Shown piece after piece: positions 32,244 through 41,229 of a DNA stretch of 64,000 nt. Every line of letters begins with the position of its first letter. Position 1 is the stretch's first letter. Source of the DNA: Mycolicibacterium aurum (GTDB lineage Bacteria; Actinomycetota; Actinomycetes; Mycobacteriales; Mycobacteriaceae); the NCBI RefSeq assembly GCF_900637195.1, contig NZ_LR134356.1, positions 3,596,001 to 3,660,000 of the forward strand. Reading direction: 5' to 3'. The notes below the pieces were generated by a model that did no database searches, was not told the origin of the DNA, and saw nothing but the letters and a program-made list of their open reading frames with translations. The position numbers and the translations under genes were made by a program.

Positions 32244-33419
32244 CTAGTGGCGCATGAACGGCGGCACGTCGACGTCGTCGTCGGAGATGCCTCCGTCGTC
32301 GCCGCCGCCGATGCGCACGGTCGCGCCGTTGGTGTGGCCGGCGGGCACGCTCGCCGGGTCCGCAGGCTCGAAGATCGAGGAGTTCACCCGGCCGGCCCGC
32401 CCCGGTGCGACCGGCTGTGCAGCCGACGCCGCGGCTGCGGTCGCCTCGCCTGTCACGGGCTTGCGTCCCGGCCCGGCCGCGTCGAAGCCCGCCGCGATCA
32501 CGGTGACGCGCACCTCATCGCCCAGCGAGTCGTCGATGACGGTGCCGAAGATGATGTTCGCCTCGGGATGTGCCGCCTCCTGGACCAGCGACGCGGCCTC
32601 GTTGATCTCGAACAGACCCAGATCGCTGCCGCCGGCAACCGACAGCAGCACGCCCAATGCGCCCTCCATGGACGCTTCCAGCAGCGGGGAGTTGATCGCG
32701 ATCTCGGCAGCCTTGAGCGCCCGCCCGTCACCCCGCGCCGAGCCGATGCCCATGAGCGCCGTACCCGCGGAGCTCATGACACCCTTCACGTCGGCGAAGT
32801 CGACGTTGATCAGGCCGGGCGTGGTGATCAAATCGGTGATGCCCTGGACACCGTTGAGCAGCACCTCGTCGGCGCTGCGGAACGCGTCCATCAGCGATAC
32901 CGCGGCGTCGCCCATCTGCAGCAGCCGGTCGTTCGGGATGACGATCAGCGTGTCGCAGCTCTCGCGCAGCGACGCGATGCCCTCGGCCGCCTGATTGCTG
33001 CGCCGCTTGCCCTCGAACGAGAAGGGCCGGGTCACGACACCGACAGTCAACGCGCCGAGCTTGCGTGCGATCGACGCGACCACGGGGGCGCCACCGGTAC
33101 CGGTGCCACCGCCCTCACCCGCGGTGACGAACACCATGTCGGCGCCGCGGAGCAGCTCCTCGATGTCGTCCTTGGCGTCTTCGGCGGCCTTGCGGCCCAC
33201 CTCCGGGTCGGCGCCGGCGCCGAGGCCGCGCGTCGAATCGCGTCCGACGTCGAGCTTGACGTCGGCATCGCTCATCAACAGCGCCTGCGCGTCGGTGTTG
33301 ATCGCGATGAACTCGACGCCCTTGAGACCCTGTTCGATCATCCGGTTGACGGCGTTGACGCCGCCGCCGCCAATGCCGACCACCTTGATCACTGCGAGGT
33401 AGTTATGCGGGGGGGTCAT
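32244..33419 (-). CDS. ftsZ: Cell division GTPase FtsZ
   Basis: A 391-residue tubulin homologue. The nucleotide site includes GIGGGGVNAVNRM (15-27) and the signature GGGTGTG at 103-109, with the T7 loop GLINVDFADV. An Ala/Pro-rich linker of about 60 residues leads to the conserved tail DDDVDVPPFMRH, which binds FtsW and SepF. It polymerises into the Z ring. The gene begins 198 bp after ftsQ, the largest gap in the core cluster, consistent with its own promoters as described for mycobacterial ftsZ. Confidence 0.98.
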   Translation of the reverse strand: MTPPHNYLAVIKVVGIGGGGVNAVNRMIEQGLKGVEFIAINTDAQALLMSDADVKLDVGRDSTRGLGAGADPEVGRKAAEDAKDDIEELLRGADMVFVTAGEGGGTGTGGAPVVASIARKLGALTVGVVTRPFSFEGKRRSNQAAEGIASLRESCDTLIVIPNDRLLQMGDAAVSLMDAFRSADEVLLNGVQGITDLITTPGLINVDFADVKGVMSSAGTALMGIGSARGDGRALKAAEIAINSPLLEASMEGALGVLLSVAGGSDLGLFEINEAASLVQEAAHPEANIIFGTVIDDSLGDEVRVTVIAAGFDAAGPGRKPVTGEATAAAASAAQPVAPGRAGRVNSSIFEPADPASVPAGHTNGATVRIGGGDDGGISDDDVDVPPFMRH

Positions 33420-33617
33420 CGGCCGCCCTTCCTGCCTGGTTGCTTGTCTGGAGCGGAATTCCCCCTATGGCAAACCCTCAACCTCAACGAGAGGCTTAGA
33501 GTTATGTCAGGTTGTTCCGCGCAAACAGAACGGTAGGGCCGGGTCACACGCTTACTGGTCAGGCGCGCCGATACGACACGACAAATTTCGTGGCGACCAT
33601 CACGCACCGTCGGGCGA

Positions 33618-34586
33618 TCACTTCACCGTCGGCAGGTCCGGACTGGAGACGTCGTAGATCTGGCCGGGCTGAGTCAGAAGCGCGGCCAGTTTGAGCGCCT
33701 TCTCCTCCGTGCGGTCGGTCGTGCCCCACACCACGGTGCGACCGTCGACCAGCGTGAGGGTGATCGCGGCGACCGACGGCGCCGAGACCCGGCCGACCTG
33801 GCTGGCCACCTCGGGCCGTAGCGACGTCATGACCTGCAGCGCCGCCTTGGTGGCCGGGTCGTCAGGTCCGGGGTTCTCCGTGTCCAGGTACGGGATGCCG
33901 GGCGGTGGCGGCCCGGTGGCGAAGTCGACCCCATCGCGGTCGAACAGGTGCACACCGTCGGGATAGTCCCTGACCACCACGGGCACCCGCTCGATCACGG
34001 TGATGCGCAGTGTCGACGGGTACTGCCGCTGCACCCGGACCGACGCGATGCGCCGGATTCCGGCGACCCGTTCGGCGACCGCGTCGGTGTTCACCTGCAG
34101 CAGCGGCGTTCCTGGCGCCACCCCGGCGGCACCGACGACCTCTTCCTGGGTCACCGCCCCCACCCCGGTCACCACGACGCTGCGCGCCGACATGATCGGC
34201 GTGAAGTACAGCAGCAGACCGAGCCCGACGACGATCACCGACAGCACGGCCGTCCACATCAGGACCTTCAGACCGCGCACCGTGCCGCGGCCGAGGGTCT
34301 TGGTCTGCGGCGGGGGCGTCCCGAGCACCTTGCGTTTGGCCTCTCGGCGGGCGTCCTCGATGGCCGTCGCCCTGGCCTGCGCGGCGCGGCGCTCCTCGCG
34401 TTCGCGGCGGGCGCGCCTGCGCGGCCCTTCGAGGTCCTCGTCGGCGGGTGCGCCTGCGGGCTTCTCCGCGGGTTCGGCGGCCGGCTCCGCAGCTTCTGTG
34501 TCGGCCGGGGCCGGCTCTGGGGGCGGCTCTGCCGGATCGTCGGGCGCCTGGCCCGCGGTGGTGTCGTCGGTCGGCTCGGCCATCAC
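33618..34586 (-). CDS. ftsQ: Cell division protein FtsQ
   Basis: A 322-residue bitopic protein. A long Pro/Ala/Glu-rich cytoplasmic tail of about 100 residues with an Arg-rich end precedes one membrane segment (about 111-131, LMWTAVLSVIVVGLGLLLYF). The POTRA domain follows (MSARSVVVTGVGAVTQEEVVGAAG) and then the FtsQ beta domain (SVRVQRQYPSTLRITVIERVPVVV). It links FtsB/FtsL to the divisome. The GTG at 34586 overlaps the murC stop (GTGA), with an ATG one codon later. Confidence 0.95.
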   Translation of the reverse strand: MMAEPTDDTTAGQAPDDPAEPPPEPAPADTEAAEPAAEPAEKPAGAPADEDLEGPRRRARREREERRAAQARATAIEDARREAKRKVLGTPPPQTKTLGRGTVRGLKVLMWTAVLSVIVVGLGLLLYFTPIMSARSVVVTGVGAVTQEEVVGAAGVAPGTPLLQVNTDAVAERVAGIRRIASVRVQRQYPSTLRITVIERVPVVVRDYPDGVHLFDRDGVDFATGPPPPGIPYLDTENPGPDDPATKAALQVMTSLRPEVASQVGRVSAPSVAAITLTLVDGRTVVWGTTDRTEEKALKLAALLTQPGQIYDVSSPDLPTVK

Positions 34587-36028
34587 ACCGTCGGTCCGCC
34601 TGCAGCAGCCTGCACCGCGGTCAGAATCTCGTTGCCCAGAAGCGTGACATCACCGGCACCCATCGTGACCACGACGTCGCCCGAGGCGACCGTCGCGGCC
34701 ACCAACGCGGCGACCGCGGAGAAATCGGGAACGTAGGTCACCGGTACCGACACCGCGTCGGCGACGGTGGCCCCGCTGACACCGGCGATGGGCTGCTCAC
34801 GCGCGGCGAAGACGTCGAGGACGAAGACCTCGTCGGCCGCACTGAGCGCCTCGCCGAACTCGACGGCGAAAGTCTCGGTGCGCGAATACAAGTGGGGCTG
34901 GAACACGACGATCACGCGGCCCGTCCCCGCCTGGTCGGTGACAGCACGCAGCGCGGCGAGATTGACGCGGACCTCGGTCGGGTGGTGCGCGTAGTCGTCG
35001 AAGACGCGGACGCCGCGCGCTGTCCCCACCAGTTCGAAGCGGCGCCGTGCACCTTCGAAACCAGCCAATCCGTCGAGCACCGTGTCGAGATCGGCGCCGG
35101 CTTCACGCGCGGCCAGCAGCGCGCCCAGCGCGTTGAGCGCCATGTGCCTGCCCGGGACCGCCAACCGCATCGTCCTTGGAGTCACCTCGCCGCGCAGGGT
35201 GATCTCGGCGGTCGCGCCGGTGCCCTGCTGTGTCCACGCGTCGAGCCGGGCGTCCAGCTCGCCGCTGCTTCCGTAGCGCAGCACGCGCACACCCAGCTCG
35301 GCGCTGCGGTCCCCCAGTGCCCGCGCGCCCGGATCGTCGTCGCAGACCACCAGTGCGCCTGCGGGTCTGATGCGCTCGACGAACTGGTCGAACACCGCCG
35401 TGTAGGCCTCGACGGTGCCGAAGAAGTCCAGATGGTCGGCCTCGATGTTGGTGACCACGACGACGTCGGGGCTGTATTCCAGCAGCGACCCATCACTCTC
35501 GTCGGCCTCGGCGACGAAGGCCGAGCCGCTGCCGTGGTGGGCGTTGGTGCCCGCCGCGGCCAGGTCTCCGCCGATGGCGAACGACGGGTCGAAACCACTG
35601 TGCTGCAACGCCACAACGAGCATCGAGGTGGTGGTCGTCTTGCCGTGGGTGCCGGTCACCATCAGCGTGGTGTAGCCCGTCATCAACTTGGCCAGCACGG
35701 CGGGGCGCAGGATGACCGGGATGCCGCGGGTGCGGGCCTCGACCAGTTCGGGGTTGGTCTTCGGGATCGCGGCGTAGGTGGTGACCACCGCGGTGGGCCC
35801 CCCGGGCAGCATGTCCAGAGCCGACGGGTCGTGCCCGATCCGGATGTCGGCGCCGCGTGCGCGCAGCGCGACCACGCCGCGTGAATCCTTGGCGTCGGAC
35901 CCCGACACCTGGCCGCCACGGTCGAGCAGGATGCGCGCGATGCCGGACATGCCGGCACCGCCGATGCCCACCATGTGGACTCGTTCCAGCTCCGGCGGCA
36001 GGTTGGCGGCAGGGGTGTCGGTGCTCAC
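34583..36028 (-). CDS. murC: UDP-N-acetylmuramate--L-alanine ligase
   Basis: A 481-residue Mur ligase. The N-terminal UDP-binding domain (VHMVGIGGAGMSGIARIL) is followed by the ATP loop GTHGKTT at 126-132, the central EADESDGSLL segment, and the C-terminal FDDYAHHPTEVRVNL. It adds L-alanine to UDP-MurNAc in the cytoplasm, the first peptide step. It overlaps murG and ftsQ by 4 bp each. Confidence 0.98.
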   Translation of the reverse strand: MSTDTPAANLPPELERVHMVGIGGAGMSGIARILLDRGGQVSGSDAKDSRGVVALRARGADIRIGHDPSALDMLPGGPTAVVTTYAAIPKTNPELVEARTRGIPVILRPAVLAKLMTGYTTLMVTGTHGKTTTTSMLVVALQHSGFDPSFAIGGDLAAAGTNAHHGSGSAFVAEADESDGSLLEYSPDVVVVTNIEADHLDFFGTVEAYTAVFDQFVERIRPAGALVVCDDDPGARALGDRSAELGVRVLRYGSSGELDARLDAWTQQGTGATAEITLRGEVTPRTMRLAVPGRHMALNALGALLAAREAGADLDTVLDGLAGFEGARRRFELVGTARGVRVFDDYAHHPTEVRVNLAALRAVTDQAGTGRVIVVFQPHLYSRTETFAVEFGEALSAADEVFVLDVFAAREQPIAGVSGATVADAVSVPVTYVPDFSAVAALVAATVASGDVVVTMGAGDVTLLGNEILTAVQAAAGGPTV

Positions 36029-37182
36029 CGCGGTGCCCGCCTGTCGCGGTTGCTCCGCGCGACCTCAAGGGCCACCTCCGCGACCCTCTTGGCCGCGTCG
36101 GGGTGTCCGGCCATCGCGGCCGCGGTGGTCATCGACGTCAGCGTGGCCTGGTCGTTCAGCATGCCCGGCACCGTGCCTGCCACGAATTCCGGTGTGAGAG
36201 AACGATCGTCGACGATGATCCCGCCACCGGCCTGCACCACCGGAAGCGCGTTGAGGCGTTGCTCACCGTTGCCGATGGGCAGCGGCACATACACCGCGGG
36301 CAGCCCGACCGCGCTGACCTCGGCAACGGTCATCGCTCCCGAGCGGCACACCGCGAGATCAGCCGCGGCATACGCCAGATCCATCCGATCCAGGTACGGC
36401 ACGGCGACATAGGGAGGATCTCCCGGCCGCGGCGCCGGCAGGTCGAGGACGTTCTTCGGACCGTGGGCGTGCAGTACGGAAATGCCCTCGGCAGCAAGGC
36501 CTTCGGCGGCTCCCGCCACCGCGCGGTTGAGCGACTGGGCGCCCTGGGACCCGCCGAACACCAGCAGCACCCTGGCATCGTGGGCGAATCCGAAATGCGC
36601 GCGCGCCTCGGCCCGCAGCGCCTTCCGGTCCAGCGATGTGATCGCCTCCCGCACAGGCATTCCCACCATCTCGACGGGACCCAGACCGGGATCCGGTACG
36701 GCGGAGAGCACCCGTTGGGCCAGCCGGGCCCCGACCTTGTTGGCCCACCCGGCGCTGGCGTTGGCTTCGTGCACGACCACCGGGACCCGCCGGCTGGGCC
36801 GGGCGCTGCGGGCGGCGAGGTAGGCCGGCAGTGCGACGTAACCGCCGAACCCGATGACGACATCGGCGGACACACCGTCGAGCACCGCCCTCGTCTGCCG
36901 GACGGCGCGCCGCACCCGCAACGGCAGGCGGACGAGATCGGCGGACGGCTTGCGCGGCAGCGGCACCGGGGTGATCAGCTCAAGCCGGTATCCACGCTGC
37001 GGTACGAGGCGGGTTTCCAGACCGCGCGCGGTGCCCAGGGCGGTGATCCGCACGTTCGGGTCGAGTGCGGTCAACGCGTCGGCAACCGCCATCGCGGGTT
37101 CGACGTGGCCCGCCGTGCCACCGCCGGCAAGAACGACAGATATCGCACGGTCGTTTTCTGCCGACACCGAATTCCCCGTCAC
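36025..37182 (-). CDS. murG: UDP-GlcNAc--lipid I N-acetylglucosaminyltransferase
   Basis: A 385-residue GT28 glycosyltransferase with the N-terminal glycine loop VVLAGGGTAGHVEPAMAVADAL and the donor-site region LLVFGGSQGAQSLNRAV...AVCRSGAMTVAEVSAVGLPAVYVPLP. It adds GlcNAc to lipid I on the inner face of the membrane to give lipid II. The start is GTG at 37182, overlapping the ftsW stop; an internal ATG is less likely. It ends inside the murC start. Confidence 0.98.
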   Translation of the reverse strand: MTGNSVSAENDRAISVVLAGGGTAGHVEPAMAVADALTALDPNVRITALGTARGLETRLVPQRGYRLELITPVPLPRKPSADLVRLPLRVRRAVRQTRAVLDGVSADVVIGFGGYVALPAYLAARSARPSRRVPVVVHEANASAGWANKVGARLAQRVLSAVPDPGLGPVEMVGMPVREAITSLDRKALRAEARAHFGFAHDARVLLVFGGSQGAQSLNRAVAGAAEGLAAEGISVLHAHGPKNVLDLPAPRPGDPPYVAVPYLDRMDLAYAAADLAVCRSGAMTVAEVSAVGLPAVYVPLPIGNGEQRLNALPVVQAGGGIIVDDRSLTPEFVAGTVPGMLNDQATLTSMTTAAAMAGHPDAAKRVAEVALEVARSNRDRRAPR

Positions 37183-38678
37183 CCGTAGCGCTGACCTTCC
37201 AGTGCGCGGGCCCGTCGGCCCTGTTTCCGCTGGCCATCACCGTAACCGCTGGAGGACCGTGCCGACCGCACCGGGTGCCCGGCCTTGGCGCGGGGTGCGC
37301 GGGGCGGCTTCTTGTCGGGAGCTTTCTTGGCGCGGGTGGGGCTCTTGCGCAGCCTGTCCCGCAGCGCCTCGGTGCGGGTGGGCACATAGGGAGCGGGCAG
37401 CGGGAGGCGCAGCAGACGATTCACCCGGTCGTCGCGGCCGGCCCGCAGCGCGGCCACCGCCTCCGGTTCGTGGCGCGCGGCGTTGGCCATGATGCCGACC
37501 ATCAACAGCGTGGTGGCCGTCGAGGTGCCGCCGGCCGAGATCAGCGGTAGCTGCAGGCCGGTGACCGGGAGCAGGCCGACGACGTAGCCGACGTTGATGA
37601 ACACCTGCGACAGGATCCACAGCGTGGCGGTGGCGGTCAGCAGACGCAGAAACGGGTCGGCGGACCTGCGGGCGATCCGCATGCCGGTGTAGGCGAACAA
37701 GCCGAACAGCAGCAGCAGGCCGACCGCGCCGACGAACCCGAGCTCCTCGCCGATGATCGCGAAGATGAAGTCGTTGTGCGCGTTGGGCAGGTAGTTCCAC
37801 TTGGCGGTGCCCTGTCCGAGGCCGTCTCCGAAGACGCCGCCGTTGGCCAGCGCGAAGCGGGCCTGCCGGGCCTGATAGCCCGCGCCCTGGGCGTCGGAGG
37901 CGGGATCCAGCCACGACTGCACGCGCGCAGAGCGATAGCCCGCCGACATCGCGAGCACTGCGCCGGAGATCAGCACCGCGCCCAGCGAGCTCAGAAACAC
38001 CCGCAGTGGCAACCCGGCGTACCAGAGCAGACCCAGCAGGATCACGCCCATCGACAGCGTCTGACCGAGGTCGGGCTGGGAGACGATCAGGCCGAGCGCG
38101 ATCACGGCCGCGGGCACCAGCGGCACAAGCATCTCGCGCAGCGACGCATGTTCCATGCGCCGGGCGGCCAGCAGGTGGGCACCCCAGATGGCCAGCGCGA
38201 TCTTGGCCAGCTCCGAGGGCTGCATGGAGAACCCGGCGATGACGAACCAGCCTCGAGAACCGTTGGCCACCTTACCGATTCCGGGGATCAGCACCAGGAT
38301 CAGCAGGACCACGGAGAACGCGAAGCCGGCGAATGCGAACCGTCGCATCACCGCGACCGGCATGCGCAGCGCCACGTAGAACGCGAGCAACCCGATCGCC
38401 GTCCACAGCAACTGTTTGCCGAACACCGTCCAGGGCGAGCCCTCGAAATCGTAGGAGTACACGCCGGAGGCCGACAGCACCATGGTCAGGCCCATGGTGA
38501 TCAGCAGGGCGGTGACGGCGACGATGAGGTGGAACGACGTCATCGGCCGTCCGAGCCAGGCGCCCACCCGGGTGCGCGGGATGTGCAACGGCACCGGACC
38601 TGACTGCCCGGCGGTGCCTGGCTGGTCGGCGGCCGGATTGGCGCGCCGGTTCCGCAGTCGGCTGAGGATGTTGCTCAT
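37179..38678 (-). CDS. ftsW: Peptidoglycan polymerase FtsW (SEDS family)
   Basis: A 499-residue protein with ten hydrophobic segments and SEDS motifs (GSRGWFVIAGFSMQPSELAKIA, YLPNAHNDFIFAIIGEELGF, LPVTGLQLPLISAGGTST). It should polymerise lipid II at the septum with PbpB. Unlike the enterobacterial protein it has a cytoplasmic tail of about 90 residues, very rich in Arg/Lys/Pro/Ala, ending EGQRYG; in mycobacteria the FtsW tail is reported to contact FtsZ. A 12-bp gap separates it from murD. Confidence 0.97.
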   Translation of the reverse strand: MSNILSRLRNRRANPAADQPGTAGQSGPVPLHIPRTRVGAWLGRPMTSFHLIVAVTALLITMGLTMVLSASGVYSYDFEGSPWTVFGKQLLWTAIGLLAFYVALRMPVAVMRRFAFAGFAFSVVLLILVLIPGIGKVANGSRGWFVIAGFSMQPSELAKIALAIWGAHLLAARRMEHASLREMLVPLVPAAVIALGLIVSQPDLGQTLSMGVILLGLLWYAGLPLRVFLSSLGAVLISGAVLAMSAGYRSARVQSWLDPASDAQGAGYQARQARFALANGGVFGDGLGQGTAKWNYLPNAHNDFIFAIIGEELGFVGAVGLLLLFGLFAYTGMRIARRSADPFLRLLTATATLWILSQVFINVGYVVGLLPVTGLQLPLISAGGTSTATTLLMVGIMANAARHEPEAVAALRAGRDDRVNRLLRLPLPAPYVPTRTEALRDRLRKSPTRAKKAPDKKPPRAPRAKAGHPVRSARSSSGYGDGQRKQGRRARALEGQRYG

Positions 38679-38690
38679 GTGTCTACGCCG

Positions 38691-40157
38691 TCACCCGATG
38701 GCGGCGCGCACGGCCGCGGCGAACGTGTCGCCGCGGTGGCCGTAGCTCGTGAACTGGTCGAACGACGCACCTGCCGGTGCGAGCAGCACCGTGTCGCCGG
38801 GTCTTGCGAGGCCGCGCGCGGTCTCCACGACCGCCGCCATCACCGCCTCGGCGACGGGCTGCGCCTCCACCGGAATCACTCGAGTCACACGAGTAACAGC
38901 TGACTCATCTTTCTCAGGCACCTCAGAATCCTCCCCCGTCACAAGCTCGACGACGGGGACATCCGGTGCGTGTCGCGATAACGCCTCACCGATGACGTCG
39001 CGGTCCTGTCCGATCAACACGGCGCCGACCAGCCGATTCGTCGCGGCGGCAACCATCTCGTCGATCGAGGCGCCCTTGAGGAGGCCGCCCGCCACCCAGA
39101 CCACCCGCGGGTAAGCGGTGACGGAAGCCAGGGCGGCGTGCGGGTTGGTGGCCTTGCTGTCGTCCACGTAGGTGATGCCGTCGGCCACCGCGACGACCTC
39201 GGCCCGGTGCCGGCCCACCCGGAAGGTCGCCAGGGCCTCGGCGATCGACCCGGCCGGCACGTCGACTGCGCGCGCAAGCGCGGCCGCCGCGAGCGCATTG
39301 AGCACGCCGACCGGCCCCGCCACCGGGATGGTGTCGGCGGCGACGAGCGCCAGTCCATCGGCGAACGCATTGTCGACGAGCATGCCGTCGCGGACGCCGA
39401 CCTCACCCGCTGCCGGCTCGCCCAGCCGGAAGCCCACCTTCACCCGGGCGGGTGCGGTGGCCAGCAGCCCGGCGGCCACGGCATCGTCGAGACCGCCGAC
39501 GGCCACCCGGCCGGCCAGCGCCCGTGCCTTGTCCTGCGCGTAGGCCGCCATCGACCCGTGCCAGTCCAGATGGTCCTCGGCGACGTTGAGCACCACCCCG
39601 GCCTCTGGGCGCAGCGACGGCGCCCAGTGCAGCTGGAAGCTCGACAATTCAACGGCCAGCAGTTCGCACGGGTGGTCCAGGACGGCGAGCACCGGGTCTC
39701 CGATGTTGCCGCACAGCACCGCTCGGCGGCCTGCCGCCTCCAGCATCGCGTGCAGCATCGACGTCGTCGTCGTCTTGCCGTTCGTGCCCGTCACGACCAG
39801 CCATTTCCGGGGCGCGCCGTACCGGCCGGACTGATCGAGACGCCAGGCCAACTCGACGTCACCCCAGATCGGGATGCCCGCGGCGGCGGCCGCGGCCAGC
39901 ACGGGCGCCGTGGGCGGGAAGCCGGGGCTGGTGACGACGAGGTCGAAGTCGGCGATCTGCTCGACGGCGGCGCCCGGGTCGATCACCCCGGTCCCCTGCC
40001 CGGCGAAGGTCGCCAGCGCCGCGGGGCTGTCGTCGGTCAGCGTCGCGCGGACCCCGAGCGGCGCCAGCGCGGCGAGGATCGCCTGGCCGGTGACACGCGC
40101 ACCCGTCACCAACACCGACGCGCCCGTCAAGTCCGCGAGCTCGTTCACGTCACGCAC
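38691..40157 (-). CDS. murD: UDP-N-acetylmuramoyl-L-alanine--D-glutamate ligase
   Basis: A 488-residue Mur ligase with ATP loop GTNGKTT at 124-130, the LSSFQLHWAPSLRPEAGVVLNVAEDHLDWHGSM segment, and the C-terminal VDDSKATNPHAALASVTAYPRVVWVAGGLLKGA. It adds D-glutamate to UDP-MurNAc-L-Ala. An unusual charged insertion (VTGEDSEVPEKDESAVTRVTRVIPVEA) lies in the third domain. The start at 40157 overlaps mraY by 8 bp. Confidence 0.97.
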   Translation of the reverse strand: MRDVNELADLTGASVLVTGARVTGQAILAALAPLGVRATLTDDSPAALATFAGQGTGVIDPGAAVEQIADFDLVVTSPGFPPTAPVLAAAAAAGIPIWGDVELAWRLDQSGRYGAPRKWLVVTGTNGKTTTTSMLHAMLEAAGRRAVLCGNIGDPVLAVLDHPCELLAVELSSFQLHWAPSLRPEAGVVLNVAEDHLDWHGSMAAYAQDKARALAGRVAVGGLDDAVAAGLLATAPARVKVGFRLGEPAAGEVGVRDGMLVDNAFADGLALVAADTIPVAGPVGVLNALAAAALARAVDVPAGSIAEALATFRVGRHRAEVVAVADGITYVDDSKATNPHAALASVTAYPRVVWVAGGLLKGASIDEMVAAATNRLVGAVLIGQDRDVIGEALSRHAPDVPVVELVTGEDSEVPEKDESAVTRVTRVIPVEAQPVAEAVMAAVVETARGLARPGDTVLLAPAGASFDQFTSYGHRGDTFAAAVRAAIG

Positions 40158-41229
40158 CGACGGTGGTCAGCCACTCGCTGTAGAAGAGCGCGACACCGAG
40201 ACCACATGCGATCGCCGTCAGCAGCCAGAACCGGATGATCACCGTCGTCTCCGCCCACCCCACCAGCTCGAAGTGGTGGTGGAACGGCGCCATCCGGAAC
40301 ACCCGGCGGCCCGTGGTGCGGAATGCCATGATCTGCACGACCACCGAGGTGACCTCGGCGACGAACAGCGCGCCCAGCACCACGGCCAGCATCTCGGTGC
40401 GGCTGGTCACCGAGAGGCCGGCGATGATGCCGCCCAGTGCCAGCGACCCGGTGTCGCCCATGAAGATCTTCGCCGGAGCGGCATTCCACCACAGGAAGCC
40501 GATACAGGCGCCCGCGGTCGCCGCGGCGATGATCGCGAGATCCAGTGGGTCGCGGACGTTGTAGCAGCCGACGCCGGGACTGGTGGCGCAGGCGTTACGG
40601 AACTGCCAGAACGTGATGAGCACGTAGGCCGCGCACACCATCGCCATTGCGCCGGCAGCAAGCCCGTCGAGCCCGTCGGTGAAGTTCACCGCGTTCGACC
40701 AGGCGCTGACGATCACCACACAGAACAGCACGAACACCGCGGGCGCCAGCGTGACCGTGGCGATCTCGCGGACGTAGGACAGTTCGGGGCTGCCCGGGGT
40801 CAGGCCGTCGGCGTTGCGGAATTGCAGGGCCAGCACGCCGAAGAGCACGGCGGCGACCAGGATGCCGACCGTCTTGGCCGTCTTGTTGAGCCCGAGGTTG
40901 CGGGCGCGACGGAGCTTGATCAGATCGTCGAGGAACCCGACGACGCCCAGCGCGGTGGCCAGTCCGAGCACCAGTAGCCCCGACGCCGACGGACCCTTGC
41001 CGTCCATCAGCACACCGACTAGATGGGTGCCGAAATAGCTTGCCCACATGCCGGCGAGGATCGCGACGCCCCCCATCGACGGGGTGCCGCGCTTCTTGTG
41101 GTGGCTGGGCGGTCCGTCGGCGCGGATCTCGTGGCCGAAACCCTGGCGGGTGAAGAGCCGGATCAGCACGGGGGTCAGCAGAATCGAGGTGGTCAGCGCG
41201 ATCGCGACGGCGATGAGGATCTGTCTCAT
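40150..41229 (-). CDS. mraY: Phospho-MurNAc-pentapeptide transferase
   Basis: A 359-residue protein with ten hydrophobic segments and the MraY motifs: PSHHKKRGTPSMGG (substrate loop), NAVNFTDGLDGLA (catalytic aspartates) and FMGDTGSLALGG, with PFHHHFELVGWAET near the end. It transfers phospho-MurNAc-pentapeptide to decaprenyl phosphate to give lipid I. In mycobacteria the gene is also called murX. ATG at 41229 overlaps the murF stop (ATGA). Confidence 0.98.
   Translation of the reverse strand: MRQILIAVAIALTTSILLTPVLIRLFTRQGFGHEIRADGPPSHHKKRGTPSMGGVAILAGMWASYFGTHLVGVLMDGKGPSASGLLVLGLATALGVVGFLDDLIKLRRARNLGLNKTAKTVGILVAAVLFGVLALQFRNADGLTPGSPELSYVREIATVTLAPAVFVLFCVVIVSAWSNAVNFTDGLDGLAAGAMAMVCAAYVLITFWQFRNACATSPGVGCYNVRDPLDLAIIAAATAGACIGFLWWNAAPAKIFMGDTGSLALGGIIAGLSVTSRTEMLAVVLGALFVAEVTSVVVQIMAFRTTGRRVFRMAPFHHHFELVGWAETTVIIRFWLLTAIACGLGVALFYSEWLTTVGA

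Noticed and set aside
31650..33536. A 628-codon open frame on the plus strand over yfiH and ftsZ
   Set aside because: Antisense to two highly conserved genes, with a His/Arg/Gly/Asp-biased product and no recognisable motif.
33420..33617. Promoter elements upstream of ftsZ
   Set aside because: TGACATAACTCT on the minus strand looks promoter-like, but no -35 partner at normal spacing is visible; only the gap is reported in the ftsZ entry.
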